The notes beneath the pieces are model-generated. The model ran no database searches. It saw only the letters and a program-made list of their open reading frames with translations, and had not been told where the DNA came from. The translations under genes were made by a program, and so were the position numbers. A stretch of 64,000 bases of DNA from Neodiprion pinetum. Lineage: Eukaryota > Arthropoda > Insecta > Hymenoptera > Diprionidae. Positions 10,101-25,100 of the stretch are shown here, one piece after another; the stretch's first letter is position 1; each line of letters begins with the position of its first letter. The stretch is taken from positions 38,108,607 to 38,172,606 of the forward strand of contig NC_060235.2 of the NCBI RefSeq assembly GCF_021155775.2, written 5' to 3'.

Positions 10101-13100
10101 TAATTCCTTTTTCTCTCACTCCCTCTTTCCTTTTCCTCCCCCAGGCGGGCATTTATGGTATTCATTTCCTCGCTTCGCCACGCTCCGGGAATTTGCGCGG
10201 ACAAAAGACACGAAGTCGTATACCTATATATGTAAAAGAATAAACGAACCCGGGGAAAAAAGGGAACAAATTTTTGCATACTGGTTTACAGTGAAAAGAA
10301 AAGAGAAAAAAAAAAAAGAAAAAAACAATAGAGTGAAATTTTGACCAGAAAATACAAACTTCGTAATTCTGCGGGTGCTTGGACGAAAGGCCAAAAATAT
10401 TTGGTCTATGCCTGCGTCTTTAAGAAAGAAAAAAAAAAAACCGTCCGTTCACCCTCGAGATAATTAAGCGTCCCAGCCAAGAGCCCGGAGTCTCCCTTAC
10501 CTCAGGCTACCCGGACTTAATTACTTATTTCAGAAGCCCGGGAGGACGGATTGTTCGGTTAAATCAATAATCGTGTCAAGCCGCCGAGCTTGCGTTTAGA
10601 ATGAAATTTTCGAAGGCTAGGGAGTAAAAAATTCATCCGATAAATGATCGGGACGCAATGTCGGAATGGCCTTCGCCAAACTTTGAATGATTTATGTATT
10701 CCCATCGATTACACGCCGTGTTATTTATAATTGCTCAAATAACTTGGACGGGCGCGTTTCGTACGCGATAAATAAATGTCTTCCGCGGAGCTAGAAGAAG
10801 GAGTATCGAAAACCAATGATGGAAAGAATAGGAAAAACTCTTACAGGGACGATGAGGAACTTCTTCCGAAGAAGCACGTTGCAGCGGTAGTAAATGCTTT
10901 TCGTAATCTAATTTATGTTCAACTTTCCACGGGCATGTGCACGAAGCGGAGTTGGCTTACTTTTCAAAAGATTGACTCGAAAGAGACCCGGCACTCCGGA
11001 ATTGCAGATGGTCCCCAACCCCCGGCAACGGGAAGCGAACGGAAACGAAACAGTGGCAATAGAAAATAACCAAGGCAAAGAATCTCCTCGCAATTCGAAC
11101 TGCGGATTTCTCTTATAAATACATATACATATATATGTATCTTTTTTTTCTTATTTTTTATTTTCACTCCGGTCAGAAGCTCCCGTCGCTTTATATCGGC
11201 AAATTTTACTCGTTATTTATTTATACAACAGAGTCTATTATTAGATAACGACTTTTTACCCGAGAAACTTTTCATCACGTTGTAGACGTTGTTATTCCTC
11301 CTTTCAACGGATGTATTCTGTAATATTTCCTCCATTCGTTTCGTTTTAATTGTCATTCCTTTCACAGAAACAAGTTCGGTTCGTTTATAATAATAATAAT
11401 AACAACAACAACAACAACAAAAATAATAATAATGAATCTCGGTACGGCAGGTCGAGGATCGAGGTAAATTCATAAATTATTTTGTGTTAAAAATTAGCGA
11501 GCGTTTATTGGTCTGGATATGATTATACAAACGTACGGTTAAACGTGGATCACTCGAGTACTTCTCTCGCGATATGAATAATATATAGGTGATATATATA
11601 TATATATACATATATACTATCACATCGCGCCCACATAATATCGAACTCCCTGCTATTCTATAGGTATGTGTATATACATATATATATATACTCACAGTAA
11701 ACACGACAATTCTGATGAAATTTTTCTTTTCTAACACATAGAGCATGTATACGATTTAGTTGTTTTTTAGTTCGAGACATTGAGAAAAAACGCCGAAGAG
11801 GTCGCATGTTTTTTTTTTTTTTGTTTTGTTAGTAGTGGAGGATGTAGGGACCGGATCGGTAGGGATTTCTTTCCGTGAACACACCTCGACAGTGGCCGAA
11901 TGCCTGGGTAACGACGTCGGCCTGATGCCGACAGGCGTAGAGACGGAGTTCGCACTCGTTGTCGTAGGTCTGACCGTCGCTTCCGCAAACCGGAACCGTC
12001 GGCACGTCGGTGGGACAAGAAGATGGACAGACGCAATGCGGTCCACCGATTTCCGAGCAATGGCCGCCCGAGTAACACTCCAGTTCCTCGCAAGATTGAG
12101 GCAGCGGCGGAATCGTGTCGGCTAAGATATACGAATTAGTTTCTCAGAGGCGTCAATTTTCATTCGAGAAATGAATCCGGTTTGTTAAATTAAAACCGCT
12201 GCACGAATCTCTCGACGTTTTTCAATACTCACTAACGATTTACCGGTTTCTGCAATACCTGAATAACACCCGGTCAACGTCAAGACCTTGTTGTGATCCG
12301 TGCATATCGTGCATTTTTGTCCCTGAATTTCGGGCTTGCAGACACAGCGACCCGTCATCTGTTCGCAGTCTTCTCTCACGGAGCCGAAGAGCGAGCAGCC
12401 GCACGCTGAAATGAGAAGTGAGAATTGCAATTTCGATGTTTGAACAAGATGCTTCCGAGCTCCTCGGAGTTATCCTCAGGTATTTTCAAGCACTTTGCTA
12501 CGACCCGAGATCGAAAATTCAAAGGTCAAGCTTCGAGATCAGAGATATCAGGGCTTGGATAACGAGACACTCCAAAGAGACGTTTCTTACGAATGCACCC
12601 GGGGTGTCCCTCGCTGATTTTGGGCAATCCCCAGTAGCCGGGCATGCATCGGTCGCACTTTACGCCCCCGACGCCAGGCTTGCACTCGCATTGTCCAGTT
12701 TCGGGGCTGCAAGTGTCGGCGATGCTTCCGAGTCTGTTGCACCCACAGAGGCTGGGACATCCGGCCCCGTCCGGACCAAGAGCGGCTGTTTTTCCGTCCG
12801 GACAGCAGCCGTGCCAAGAGTCGGAACATTTCTGTACCTGGACACCGGGACCTGGAGAACAGGAAAAAGGAAAACGGTTCGTCTCGCGTTTTGATCGAGT
12901 CTGGGAAGTCGCGTCTCGGCGCTAATTTTCTCGAGCTGAAATAATTCATCCCCCCTTTCTTACCTTTTTTGCAACACCGTGCGAACCGCGTGGTCTGATG
13001 ACAGTAACTCATGCTCGGACAGTCTCTGCGCTGAGGACCGCTACCACAGTCGTATTCACGACCCTCGGAATCGACCAGCGGAGCGTCTCCGTTGCAGGGG

Positions 13101-16100
13101 CGAATCTCCATGCCTGATTTTCGGAGAGATAAATTCTTAATTGATGGACAATCATTTTCTCGGTGCACGTGTGTAATGGAGAAAAGCTGAGATGTAGACT
13201 AGAAGATATACTCGTGATACGAGGCACTCGCACCTTAGGGTGTACAGAGCAAAGGGAGAACACGATCATCACGATCGACTGTCGAAAATTTATTAATTAA
13301 CAACGGCATTGAAATCCCATGAAATGTACTCAGCGTTAGATGAATTCGACCTCTGTGTGTATACCGTGTATATATGATCGCGTTCTTCCCATAGGTACGT
13401 GTTCTCGATACGTGTGTTTGATTACGAAGCTAGTCCCCGTCACGTGCAACATACCCATGCGTCTACATTTCACCGAATACTGAATGTGATTGTGCGATAC
13501 CGTGTAAGGGAGTAAAAGTTATTCGGTTAGTTAAGGATCATGCGATAAATACGCCTGCGGCATGCTTGTATTACGTTAAGGGAAAAAGGGATGATACAAG
13601 AGGTAATTTATAAGCGGATTAATCGGACCTTGGCAAAGATCGAGGGGTCGAAGCCTGAGTTCCTGTTGCCTTTGACAGGCCTCCATTTTCATCGCGCATA
13701 GTGACGAGTAGGTCCTCAGATCGCTACCGCATATAGGTCTCATATTCTCGGCGGATATCGCGGCGCAGTCGAATCGGCAACTGCACCTCGGAAACCTGTC
13801 CGGACCAAGTTCGCAGGTCGCCTCAAAGTCGCAGTGGATGTCGCGGCAGGCCTCGCGTTCCTGGCTGTTTCCACCGTCGAGGTTGGTGCTCAGTCGCGTC
13901 ACGGGTGCCGTTGATATCGTTGCTAATTGCGATACGGGGCGTGTAGAAAACGGAATATAGACAGCGAGAAAGAGAGAGAGAGAGGGAGAGAGAAATGTTA
14001 GGCGATTAGTGAGGCGGGGTTAATCGCGAGCGTCAGCTGCCGCTTGATTGGTAATATCGGGGTCACGGGATGCTCTCTCTTTTGCTTATTTCAACCTCGG
14101 GGGGGACGGATGAATCAATTTGAACTTACTGAGAGCCGCCACCGGTGACTTTTCCCCGCAATCACCGTAGAAGGTGACGTGAAGGGGCGGCAGGAGCGGG
14201 TCCCGATCGCAGGCCGATTTCTGTAGCTCGCACTCCGAGGGGTAGGTCTTCGCGTCGCTGCCGCAAACCGGTTCCCCGACGTCGTCGGGGGGACAGGATT
14301 CCGGACAGATGCATGCGCCCCCGACGCATCGAGCCCCGTTCTCGCAGTGAATCCCCGCGCAAAGTGCTGGATGAATTAGTTATCGTGTCACCACCCTGTC
14401 TTTCCTCCTTCGTGTTCATTTCTTATTCATTTTTACCCCAGTTGTATTAATGCGTTTACGTTATACATAAGTTAGAGAGGAGGACTGCAACCACCGGCTG
14501 ACGTTGTGTTACAGCTACTGTACCACGCATGTATATATAGACAATCGACACTTGTTGCGTGTTGGTAGAACGATATTTTCGCTAGGTTTGAAATCAAGTA
14601 CCGGGAAATGAAAATTTTCCATTACGGCTCCGATGTCGGGTCGCAATCGATGCAAGCTTTCTAACCTATAGCCCGTATTTAATTTTAAAAGTCTTCCTTA
14701 ACCATTTTCATCGCACTACATCGATTCCATGTGAAAATATTAACGCATCGCAGCTTGCAGTAAGTTGTTTCTACTCTTGTACTGGTACAATTTACCCGAA
14801 ACCATTTGCTGACCGTAGAGATCACGATAAGTTCTAGGTGCCGTATTGTTTCGGAGTCGTGCTCTTGTGTAATTTTACGTTCATTCTCAATTTTACTCCG
14901 AACACGTTAATTATCGGTGAGAGAAAGTTAGGAGATAACAAAAAAAAATTATCACGGAACGAGTGACGACGGAGTTAAATTGTGGCCTTGGGCTTGGTTA
15001 AGGCTTAAAGCTTAGCAATTCTCAACAATTTTCAGGGAGTTTGCATCTGTTTTTTCTTACCGCAGTCCCCTTTGTAGCTGACTACAATCAGCGTCTGCGA
15101 AGCGCAGGATGCCTTCTTCAAGGCGCACTCGCTGAAATACGTCACGCCGTCGGTACCGCAAACCGGCATCTCCACCTGGAATTACAGAAACAATCCGCAT
15201 TAAGGATCAAAGGAGACCTCATGGGAATGTCGAGTTTCTCGTAAAATTCGAGTCAATTTCGATGGATGTTTGATGCTGAAAAAAATTGACAGACATACGC
15301 AAAGAAGAACCGGCTAATATTTCAATCGAAACTCGTAGATAGGAATTCCTTCTTTTTTTGTTTCGTTATTCTTGAAATTTGTGTAAGAAGATAGTGATAA
15401 AAAAAAGGGTTAAACCAGAAAATGAACATTATTTGAAATCAATTCATTTCGTTGAATGAATACGGTAGCAGAATGGCGAAATTGACGACGTACGGATCAA
15501 TCGATTGTTTCCTCTTTTGTGCACAAAACTCGCCTCTCAGGCATTGAATTATTTACTGGACAATTCACAGATCATTGTAATTATTCAAATGAAATATCTC
15601 GAGCTTTCCGCGTCGACGAAGGTAAATATATAATAAACATTAATCACGATAGAACAACGCGTTACGTATACGTATATAACGCGACGTTTCAATCACAGAA
15701 AAAAAAAACCGTAGTAAAATCAAACGTTTTGCGCAATAGGATTAAAAAAATTAAATAAAAGCATTTGAGAAATGTTTGAAACGTTGCGAAAACTCGGCGA
15801 GAGAAATTCACCTACTTCCGACACTTCAGACGCTTTGAGAATTGCATACTGCAGTTATACGGTGAAACGGCACGAAAGCGTAGCAACGTCACGTGTGTAG
15901 AGTTCGTAGTTGAATAAAACTGTCGATGTTCTAACGGTGGGAATATCCGCGCAGTTTAAAACGCTGCAATCTGCGGGATGCACCGTGGATCGAGTCGATG
16001 GCGAAGCCGCGTGACAATGGGGCTCAAAACAGGGAACAGAAGGGGATAAAAGGCGAAAGGAGAAGAGCGCGGTTTCTGTGGGTAAGGAAAAAGTAAAAAA

Positions 16101-19100
16101 ACAAAAAAATGGCGAGTCTGGCGCCCTGCGGCTTGTTTTGCTCCTGCGGCCAGAACCGCGTCACTTCGGCTGGATGCTGACTCGCCAGATCTCTCTCCTC
16201 CCCTTTCAGCTCCTGCCACGGTTCCCGACGTACCTTTTCCGCCGCTCTTTAGTTCCCCGCCCCATCGATTGGCATTACGGTGAAACCACGTAGCCGTCTA
16301 TAGACCGGACAAATAGCGGTGTACAGCGAAATCGGACGCGGGCACGAGTACGAGGCGCTTAGGGAATCGTTTTCGCGACGTTCACGACTCCGCGCCTGCA
16401 GGACTGGGGGCGGCGATACTCGACGGGAATACGAGATGATTTACTCAGAGTTTTACACGGGCTTTGTCGACCCACAGCCTCGTTCGCCAACTCTCGCGTG
16501 TGCTCCTGCATCGCGAACAAATCGTCCGTTTTTCGTACAGGCGAAAAATTCACCAAAGGAATAATTTTTGTCTTCCCCGAACCTGCACATATCTCGCATC
16601 GACTAACCGCGCCGACGAAGGCTGTATTTTTTTTTTTTTTTTCCTTTCTTTCAACGCTCAAGAAAATTGCAGGAGGATCTTGTTGCGGCTTCTTTATCGA
16701 ACCGCTGCATGCATGCGACGCAAATTGCACGCAAGGACCGTTCAAAGCTCTGACAAAATTGACACCCTTAACCCGGTTCAAGTCCGTCCCACGATTCCAG
16801 TGGCTTTATTTCACTGTGAAATGATAGGCTTCGAGACTGTATCAGTGGTCCTGATTAAAATGCTTTTTACTTTCATTCGATCGTGTGAAAATCGTGAATT
16901 CGGATTCACCGTTTTGCGGTCAGATTTTTAATCGTCGCTGATCAAAATGCGTAATTTTTTTTTTTTTTTTTTTTTTTACATTCAAAAGTGTACTTTCACA
17001 TCCAAACCGGTTCGATAGTATCAAAAATGGAAGACGATGTGAACGTTTTTTTTTTTTTTTTCACTGTAAACAGACTTGAGAAACAAAAGTAAAACATTTT
17101 CACATTTTCTGGAAACCGAATCTCTTCGAATTCGCCATGGAGTAACTTGAAAAAGCACGTTAAGCAAGGAACGTTGCTAAGATTGTGAACCTCAGATTTT
17201 ATCCGCGAAAAAAGTTGGGAGTTCAAGTTGAAATAAATTCTTACCGCATTGTCGCAATTCCATGGACAGACACATCTGGCCTCTCCGCTGCTGTCGCTCT
17301 CGCATTCGGCGTAATGGTCGCATTTCTTATTCTCGCAGCCGTCTGGAACAGAGAGTATGAAAGAGAGAGAGACAGAGAATGAGTCGAGCGGAAGGGCGGT
17401 TTGATTAATCGAGTGAGCGAACAAACAACGAGCACAAGTGGGCAGGAAGGCGGATGTTTGAAGGGGCAAGACGGCGATATCGATTCTAGCTCGAGGATTA
17501 AACCGACGGGGAGGCGGCACAGAGGGTGCGAAATTATCCCTTTACACAACCGCGGCAAAACGATCGTGTCACGCCGGGTGCATTTTGCTCGCACAGTTTG
17601 CACGAGATACACGATCGCGATGATCGGCTTTTTGCTATAAAACAGCGAAATTTGTCCCCGCGCAACGCGCCGCTTGATTGGATACATCCTGTTTTGCGTT
17701 ATCGGTATCCCGGCTAGCTTTCCATCGGCTTTGTTATTAGCTCTGTGTACACGGTTTTCATCCCTTATCCAAAACCGATCGAGCCTTACGACCGGTCTAT
17801 GCAAATATCGGTACACCAATGGTACACGGACAGGGTAAATAATCGTTCGCGATTCCGACTGGCCGGTACGATCCTCTGACGGGAAACGCGTCCGCTTCCG
17901 TCTGCCGAAAGTACAATACCGCGTAAAGAATGAGGAAATGTTCCACGTGTCGGGTCGGCTCTTGATGATCCCATCCTCGATCTACTCTACAGAGTTTCGC
18001 ACGCGAAGCCTGCTACACTCAAAGGGTTTTGCCGGAAAACTAATGGACAGCAGGCGCGGCTCGTTGTCGGGTGAAAAAAAAGTTTTTGTAAAATGCGAGA
18101 CTTTGAATGGAGAGGGGAAAATAAAGGAGAGCACTTCGGGCAGCGTTTCGCAAAATCGATGTACAAGGGCTTGCGAGTATATTCCGTTGAAAAATTCCTC
18201 AGAGCAACCTTCGCGTTGTTTCGTTCGAATCTTGAGGTCGATTATCAGTGTGACATAGATCAGAGCCCGTGAAACGTCGACCAATTTGCGTGATCGTGAA
18301 AGAATAAATTATACATCGAGATCCTTGCGGGCGGAGATGATATCGGAACGATTTGAAATTGCATCGTCGCTTCGCGTGATCGAACTTGTATTTAGAATTC
18401 ATTGAAATCCGGTGCGAATCTCGCAGGCTGGTGGATACTTGCACAGCACGCGACAACTCAAACAGATGCATAGATACAGCCACGGGTTCGACGCCTCGGG
18501 GGAATGCATACAGACTGCATTGCACAGGGTGCACACGGAGAGGGTGTCTCGTGATATGGATGAGACGCCGTACGTTTTCATCCTGGGTCTCTTGCAGCGA
18601 TGCCTTGGAAAAGAAGGAGCAAAAAGTCGTGAATAACGCGGAAGCGAACGTGCAGAACGTCGGATTTTCGCACCTCGGGCACCGGGTTAAAGGGTTTCAA
18701 AATTCATCCCCCAAAGTGAATATTAGTAAAAAGAAAAAAAAAAAAAACAATAACCAAAAACATATAATAAAATAAAAGAGATTTATCGTCGCAAGAGGCT
18801 TACGGCTCGTTATTTTTTTTTTTTTTTCTCTTTCTGACACAGCAAAATCGTCGAGTTTAGCCGTATGAAACATGCGACAGATTAAAGAAACATTCAAAAA
18901 ATCCCTGCCGGATTGTCAACTAGAGCGGAAGAGAGAGAAAGAGAGACAACGTTGAAGCGCGTGCGCGTGTAATTTGCGTTGCAAATGAACCGTGGCTGCG
19001 GACGCCCGGCATGCTTTCACCGAAAGAGCCGGAGGGTGAATATATGCCAGAGAGTTAAATCGGTCAACCCTCGGCAAGCGGGATTTTCCCGGAGACGGAC

Positions 19101-22100
19101 AGCCGGTCGACGACGGGTGTAATAATCGGGGTTGATTTTTTGCTTTGGGGGTTTGATAAATGTTCAGATTTCATTTTGCTTCGGCAGGGCGAAGATGAGA
19201 GCGAAGAGACGTGGAAGGTACAAGATATTACGTACAAGGTAGGTACGACGGATATGTACGCGAACGGCGAAAAGCTCTCTCCACTCCCGCCGCCATACCG
19301 ATTCAACAATAGAATTTTGCTTTATTATTTTCCTCGCCAAGGAATGGGATCCCCGCTATGCGGAAGAACCCACGGTGCCGTATTTACAATACCGTCATCC
19401 TCTCTCTTTCACTCATTACGCTTCACGATCTGTCCTTCTGCATTCGGGGTATCCCTACAATACCCGCCCCGTTGGGTTTCGAATTAATTAAGGAGCGGCG
19501 GAGGAGATTTTCAGGAAACCGTATAATATAACGTACATTTTTTAGTAAAAAAGACAAACAAAACGAGATAAAAAAAAAATAAAAAAAAAAAAACCGCAAT
19601 CCGCCAGACGAACCTTGAAAGGAAAGAGAAAAAGATGGACGAATTTACGGGCACCGTTTTTCACATAATTGTGCAACTATATGCATAGATCTATTATACA
19701 TTGGAGGTTCTTGCTGAATCGCAAGGTATTCCCGACATGCTAGACTTTCTTGATCATTCAGGACTGATCGTAAAAAGGACGAACTAGTTTCGCGAGTCCG
19801 CAAGCATTATTGTACCTGTACCTTTATACGTGTATACACTGCGTACGTATATGTATGATACTTACTGCACAATCCTGTATAGAGAACTCGGATTTCTCTC
19901 CGATGTTGACAGGCCTCGAGGCGAAGTTTGCACTCGTTGCCATAACTGATACCGTCATCGCCGCAGACAGGGTGAAACTCGGCCGAGCAAGTGGGACACT
20001 CGCAGACCGCGTTATCTCCGTTTTCAGCGCAAACAGCGCCCCATTGACAAACCTGGAAATTTCAAGATACATGCGCCGACATTAGTCGGAATATCACGAG
20101 ATGCACTTCGATTTCTAACTCCGTTTCGAAATCGGTGAAGTTAACTTTGCTCTCAGGAGCAAGCAATCAACGCCGTTGCATCATCGACTCGAACACGGCG
20201 AAAGACATTGATCGTTAAGTCGACACGCCGTCGGAAAAGTTTTCACGACAAGAAAGATTATAACTGACTCTTGAGCGGACAATTTCCCGAGTTTCATCCT
20301 TGTCTTCTTGTTACTTCGACTTTCGAGGATATGATGCTGCACGATGACGCGGAATGGGGAAAAACAGAGAGAGAACCGTCTGTCGGAGGGTCTCAGAGAG
20401 CGTTTGAAAGGCGTAAAGACGGGCTTAAAGCGACTCGGGATGAATCGGCGGGACAGTCTGAATCAAAAGTTAAGAATAGAGCGGTCGCGGCTTGAAGAAT
20501 CTCGAGGAATGCTATTTGTCGACAAACATTGAAAAAGTACCAGAGCTTGTTAATTTTTCAAGGTCCCAACTACGAAGCCTCCCCTCAACTTGTCGACAAC
20601 TAATCAAACATCCTGTTATATTCGATTTGCTTGAGATTCACTTTCATCAAACCGCGAGAGGGATGTTTTTTAAACTCTGTTAATTTTCCTCCGCGTTTTC
20701 AAACTTTCGATTCAGACGGTCCGAAGGTTGTCCATCCTGAAAAGTGGCGCAAAGAAAACTTCCGTAAGCCGCAGCAGGTATTCATCAGTGGAATAATAAA
20801 GAGAGTTTTTGCGTTACCGGATGCTGGAAGGCCTCCCTTCTTACCCACCTTCTCCGAACAAGGTCCCCTAGAGCCACAGGCGCCAGTGTAGGCCAGCTCG
20901 ATGCTAGCCTTGGTGATGCACGCCTGACGTTTCATCTCGCAAAGGGATGTGTAAGTAGATCCGCCCCTGGCACAGACGGGCCTCATTACCGGCTGACATT
21001 CCGGGCCGCATTCGCACGTAGCGATTCCGTAACGGTTGATGGCGCACTGCTGATAAGACCCGCATTTCGCATCGTCGCACGGATTGCTTCCTGCTCGAGT
21101 GACAAAATAAAACCCCCGCCCCCCCCTTACCGTATGAAAAGACCTTTTCCTTTGCGGTAGAAAATCAGTCGATCACCGCGTCGTAACGCGCATGTATTAT
21201 GTATGTACTCACCGGAGCTGCAAGCGCCCAGGTAAATCTTCCTCAGCGGTAACCTGGACCGACAGGCTTCCTGACGAAGGCTGCACTCGTTCGAGTAAGT
21301 TTTTCCGTCGCTTCCGCAAACCGGGGAAAACTCGAGGCCGCACTGTTCCCCGCACCGGCAAACCGGCTGCCTCGAACTGTCCAGCTGACAAACTTCCGGC
21401 TCGACGCACTCAACCCCGGCACAGGGATCTGAAAAGACGTTTCTCATCATTTTTAACCATGTATGAGTAGAGTTGCGAGGAGATAAAGATTCTGTGTACA
21501 GATTCCTGCACCGACCGTTTACCGACACTATTAGAACGTTCTGGAAGTGCGCCAGAGTGAGGATATTCCCTCACTCTCGAACGTTCCAGTGCTGTCGGTA
21601 AGAAGTCGGTGCAGGAATCTGTATTCGAAACTCGCCCTACTACCCTACATGCATGAAATTAACACGCGAGGAGAGAGAGAGAGAGAGAGAGACGGAGAGA
21701 GAAACGCCCCGCATTTCGGCGCTGAATTTCGTTTCCTCCGTATTCAATGTATAATTACACGATCGAAGGAAGAAAATGCAGGCAACAGGATACGAGGGAA
21801 AGAATAAAGAAGAACAAACATTGAAAGAGGTGTACAATACAAGGGGAGTGAGACGCGTTTAGGGTAATGTTGCGTGCAGTAAAACGTGCCGCGAAGAGCG
21901 CGTGCAGGGGGTGGTTTTATTCCGAGGCTCGTTGTAGGGGAAGGAAATTTTCGAAACAAATCAACCCTCCAGCAGCGGAATTCCATTATCCGTGTGATCT
22001 TGGCCACGGCGGCAAAATCCCGCGTTTTCTCCTCGATTTCGATGCGGATCATGGGGCGTCGCGACGCCGGGTAGAGGGAGAGTTTACCCGCTTCGCTGGA

Positions 22101-25100
22101 CTGCAACTTAAGCTAACCCCCGGGAACACGGTTCCTCTTCCAGCGAAACTTGCCTCGTCGGCTAACCGGGCATGCGGAAACCGGAAACGGAACCAAACTT
22201 CCTTCCTGGACCCAATCTCGGTTGCTTTAGAATTTCGACCATCGAACCTTGGAAGAATTAGAAATGCACTCGACGAATTATTTCTTCTTCGTATGCTCCC
22301 TTCTCCTTCCGCCGTGGGAGGTGCATTTTGCGAAAGAGAAACAAGACGGAAAAGAATTAAAAAAATGAAAAAAAAAAATAAAAAATCGCGTTTCAAAGCG
22401 GCGAGATCTCGAGCTTTTCGGTCCCTCGCCTTTGAAACGCTTTTATACAATCTTTTGTCACCCCGAAGTTACGCGAGACGAAAGAAAAATCGCGCGCACA
22501 GTCCTTTCACGCGGTGTATGTATACGTATGTATGGTTATAATGTACATATGTAAGTGGTAAGAAAAACGAGAAAGTACCTACGTTTTAGGAGGAGAAAAA
22601 TTCTCACGGGATATTTTTACAAAAACCAAAAAAAAAAAAAAAAAAAAATAAATTGGTAAACTCAATGGACGTGCAGAGGATTGCAGAGAACGATGGAAAA
22701 GAAAAAATAACACTAGGTAAGGGAATTGGAAAAGAATTATAGTTAACTTTGTTGTTACATTTTCGTACAGATACATTCTCTCTTACACGTGTATTATAAT
22801 ATATTATACCTATATACGCGAGAGTATCCGAGTAACTGATTTTGCCCTTCGCGTTCAGAATGATCCGAGGCTTTCAAGTTGTTTTTTTCTTCTGTTTAAA
22901 ATTCTCCGAACGACGCTGAAGGCGATTGTTTTAAAGTTCGACGAAGCAAGACGCGATTGCCGAGCTTTTTCCTTCCCCTGCAGGATCTCCCGGCATCCCA
23001 GCTTATACAGCTATTCCCGCATAATCTTTCAAGTTTATACTCATCCCTGCAAGTTTTTATCCCTTATTCGTGCAAGCCTGCAGTTTCTTGTAGCATTTCT
23101 AAATATTTTCATCAAGAGCCTCGATTTTGCTAACGCTTAATTTTTATTTCTAATCTTATTTCGAAGTCCTTCGTGTACTCGCAGGTTCAACCCCGTTGCT
23201 ATAAATGTAGCATACAGGTATACGTATGCATGTACATAGCGCGGTGTAAGAGAAGTGAATTATTCGAAGCACACTTCATGCGGAGGTTTCAACGTTTTCG
23301 TCGGACAGATTCACGCTAGACTCCGATGTTATATTATACGGAAATTCCACGCCTTTGATGTTCCCTTAGCGAAGACACGCCTTTCACTACCGTCGCGTAA
23401 AACAGCATAAACTCGGTACGATTAATAAGTAATCCTAGTTCAGCAGCCATCCAGCCTATGTGAGACATTCGTCAGCGGTTCTGAATTACTGGAAAAGCCT
23501 TGAATAATGATTCCCTGGCACTTTATGTCTCAATGCCATCTTATTAATAACGACGTATCGCCCGTTTATAACAGTTCGGAAAAGAGAATTTATGATTGCC
23601 GCGCAGAGAAATTATTTCATCAGCAGTTTGAAATTTTAAATTGAAGCAGATTGAGTTGGAACTTGTTTAAAAAATAAACGGGAAAAAGTTAAAGGATCGT
23701 CGATTTAGATAAAGAAACTTCAGGTGTAATTATAATTTTTAAAATCTGAGATAGTTGCATTGGTCTCTTTTTTGTTGGTACCAAAATCGTTGATCTATGC
23801 GTAAAAATTGAAGGGTGAAAAATGGAAAAAACATTACTTGCAGGAATTTTTAATGGTTTTTAAAGCAAAAAGAAAATTCTTGTAGATTCTGTTATTTAAA
23901 ATTCTTCGGATTATTCAGTCATATTCCTATTCATAATTTTACATTATGTATCAATGAAATAAATCGAGAGTCTTTGCCGAAGTTCTATGCACAAAAATAA
24001 CGCACCTCGGAAGTTTGCCCCTGCATTCGTTCCTTTATTACACAGGGAACCGCTGCAACAAGACCCAAGTCGGTCGTATCGTAAAACCCGAATTTAACGA
24101 CTGTAAACGAAGAAGCGTATAAAGACACGGCGTTTCGTCGCGAAGAAACTTACGCCGTAGAAAGTATAGCGGAGGAACGGTTTCTTCCGTAACAACGGTT
24201 GTGAGACGGTAAGGTCGCACTGCAGTTGGCTGAAGGAATCGTTGATACAATCAAACACTCGTTTTTCCTCGCCTGTTTCCACCCGTTTTTTTCATAATAA
24301 ACTGAATCTTCCTACTGTGCATACAGCCGGCGTCTTGGGAGTAATGACAGAACCGCCTTTAACAGCACTTCGGGCACTTGCGTCTTTACTGTTCCGCAGT
24401 CTCTTGAGCAGAGTGAAGTTCGAACAATTCCACGGTGCCTGTATAATGTAAATTACCGGAGTCGTTGACAATTCCCAGTTAATTATTCCCATCGTCCGTA
24501 AAAAGATGGAATGAGACGAAAAAAATTGGCGGCGACATACTTCCGACTTGTTTCCGCTTCGGGCGCCGCACCGGAAAAGCTTGATCGAATTTCGAGAGAA
24601 CGGGGCGCGAACTCAGAGAGGTGGGAAAATTTAGTTGAGACCATTTTACCCGGTGCATATATATAACCGCTTTGTCCTTATTTCGGAACGTTCAGGCGTG
24701 AGAGGGAACCGCCTTAAGTCTCTTGCGAAAAAGTTACTCCGCATCCAGTCTCTCGGTTCTCTCTTCATCCGCTTCCTTGAGGAGAAATAAAGGGAGGCGA
24801 ACGGATTCGTTTTCAATTTGAATCGCGGACCCGATTCTCCTCCTCCGTACAGGGAATCCAAAGTATTCTATATTATATCCGCTGGCTGTGAAACCAACGC
24901 GAAGAATGCTAAAACTTTGAAAACTTTTTAGCTAATTTGATTTATCGGGTATGGAAGAACGTCATGGCGCGAATATCAAGGGAAACCTGCCACCAGCTCC
25001 CATCTTTCCAACGATATCTTATCGCGAGAAATTTATTATCGACTCTCTTTTAGCGACGGTGAAACGATCCCGCGTTATACCGGCTCTTGATTGATGAACG

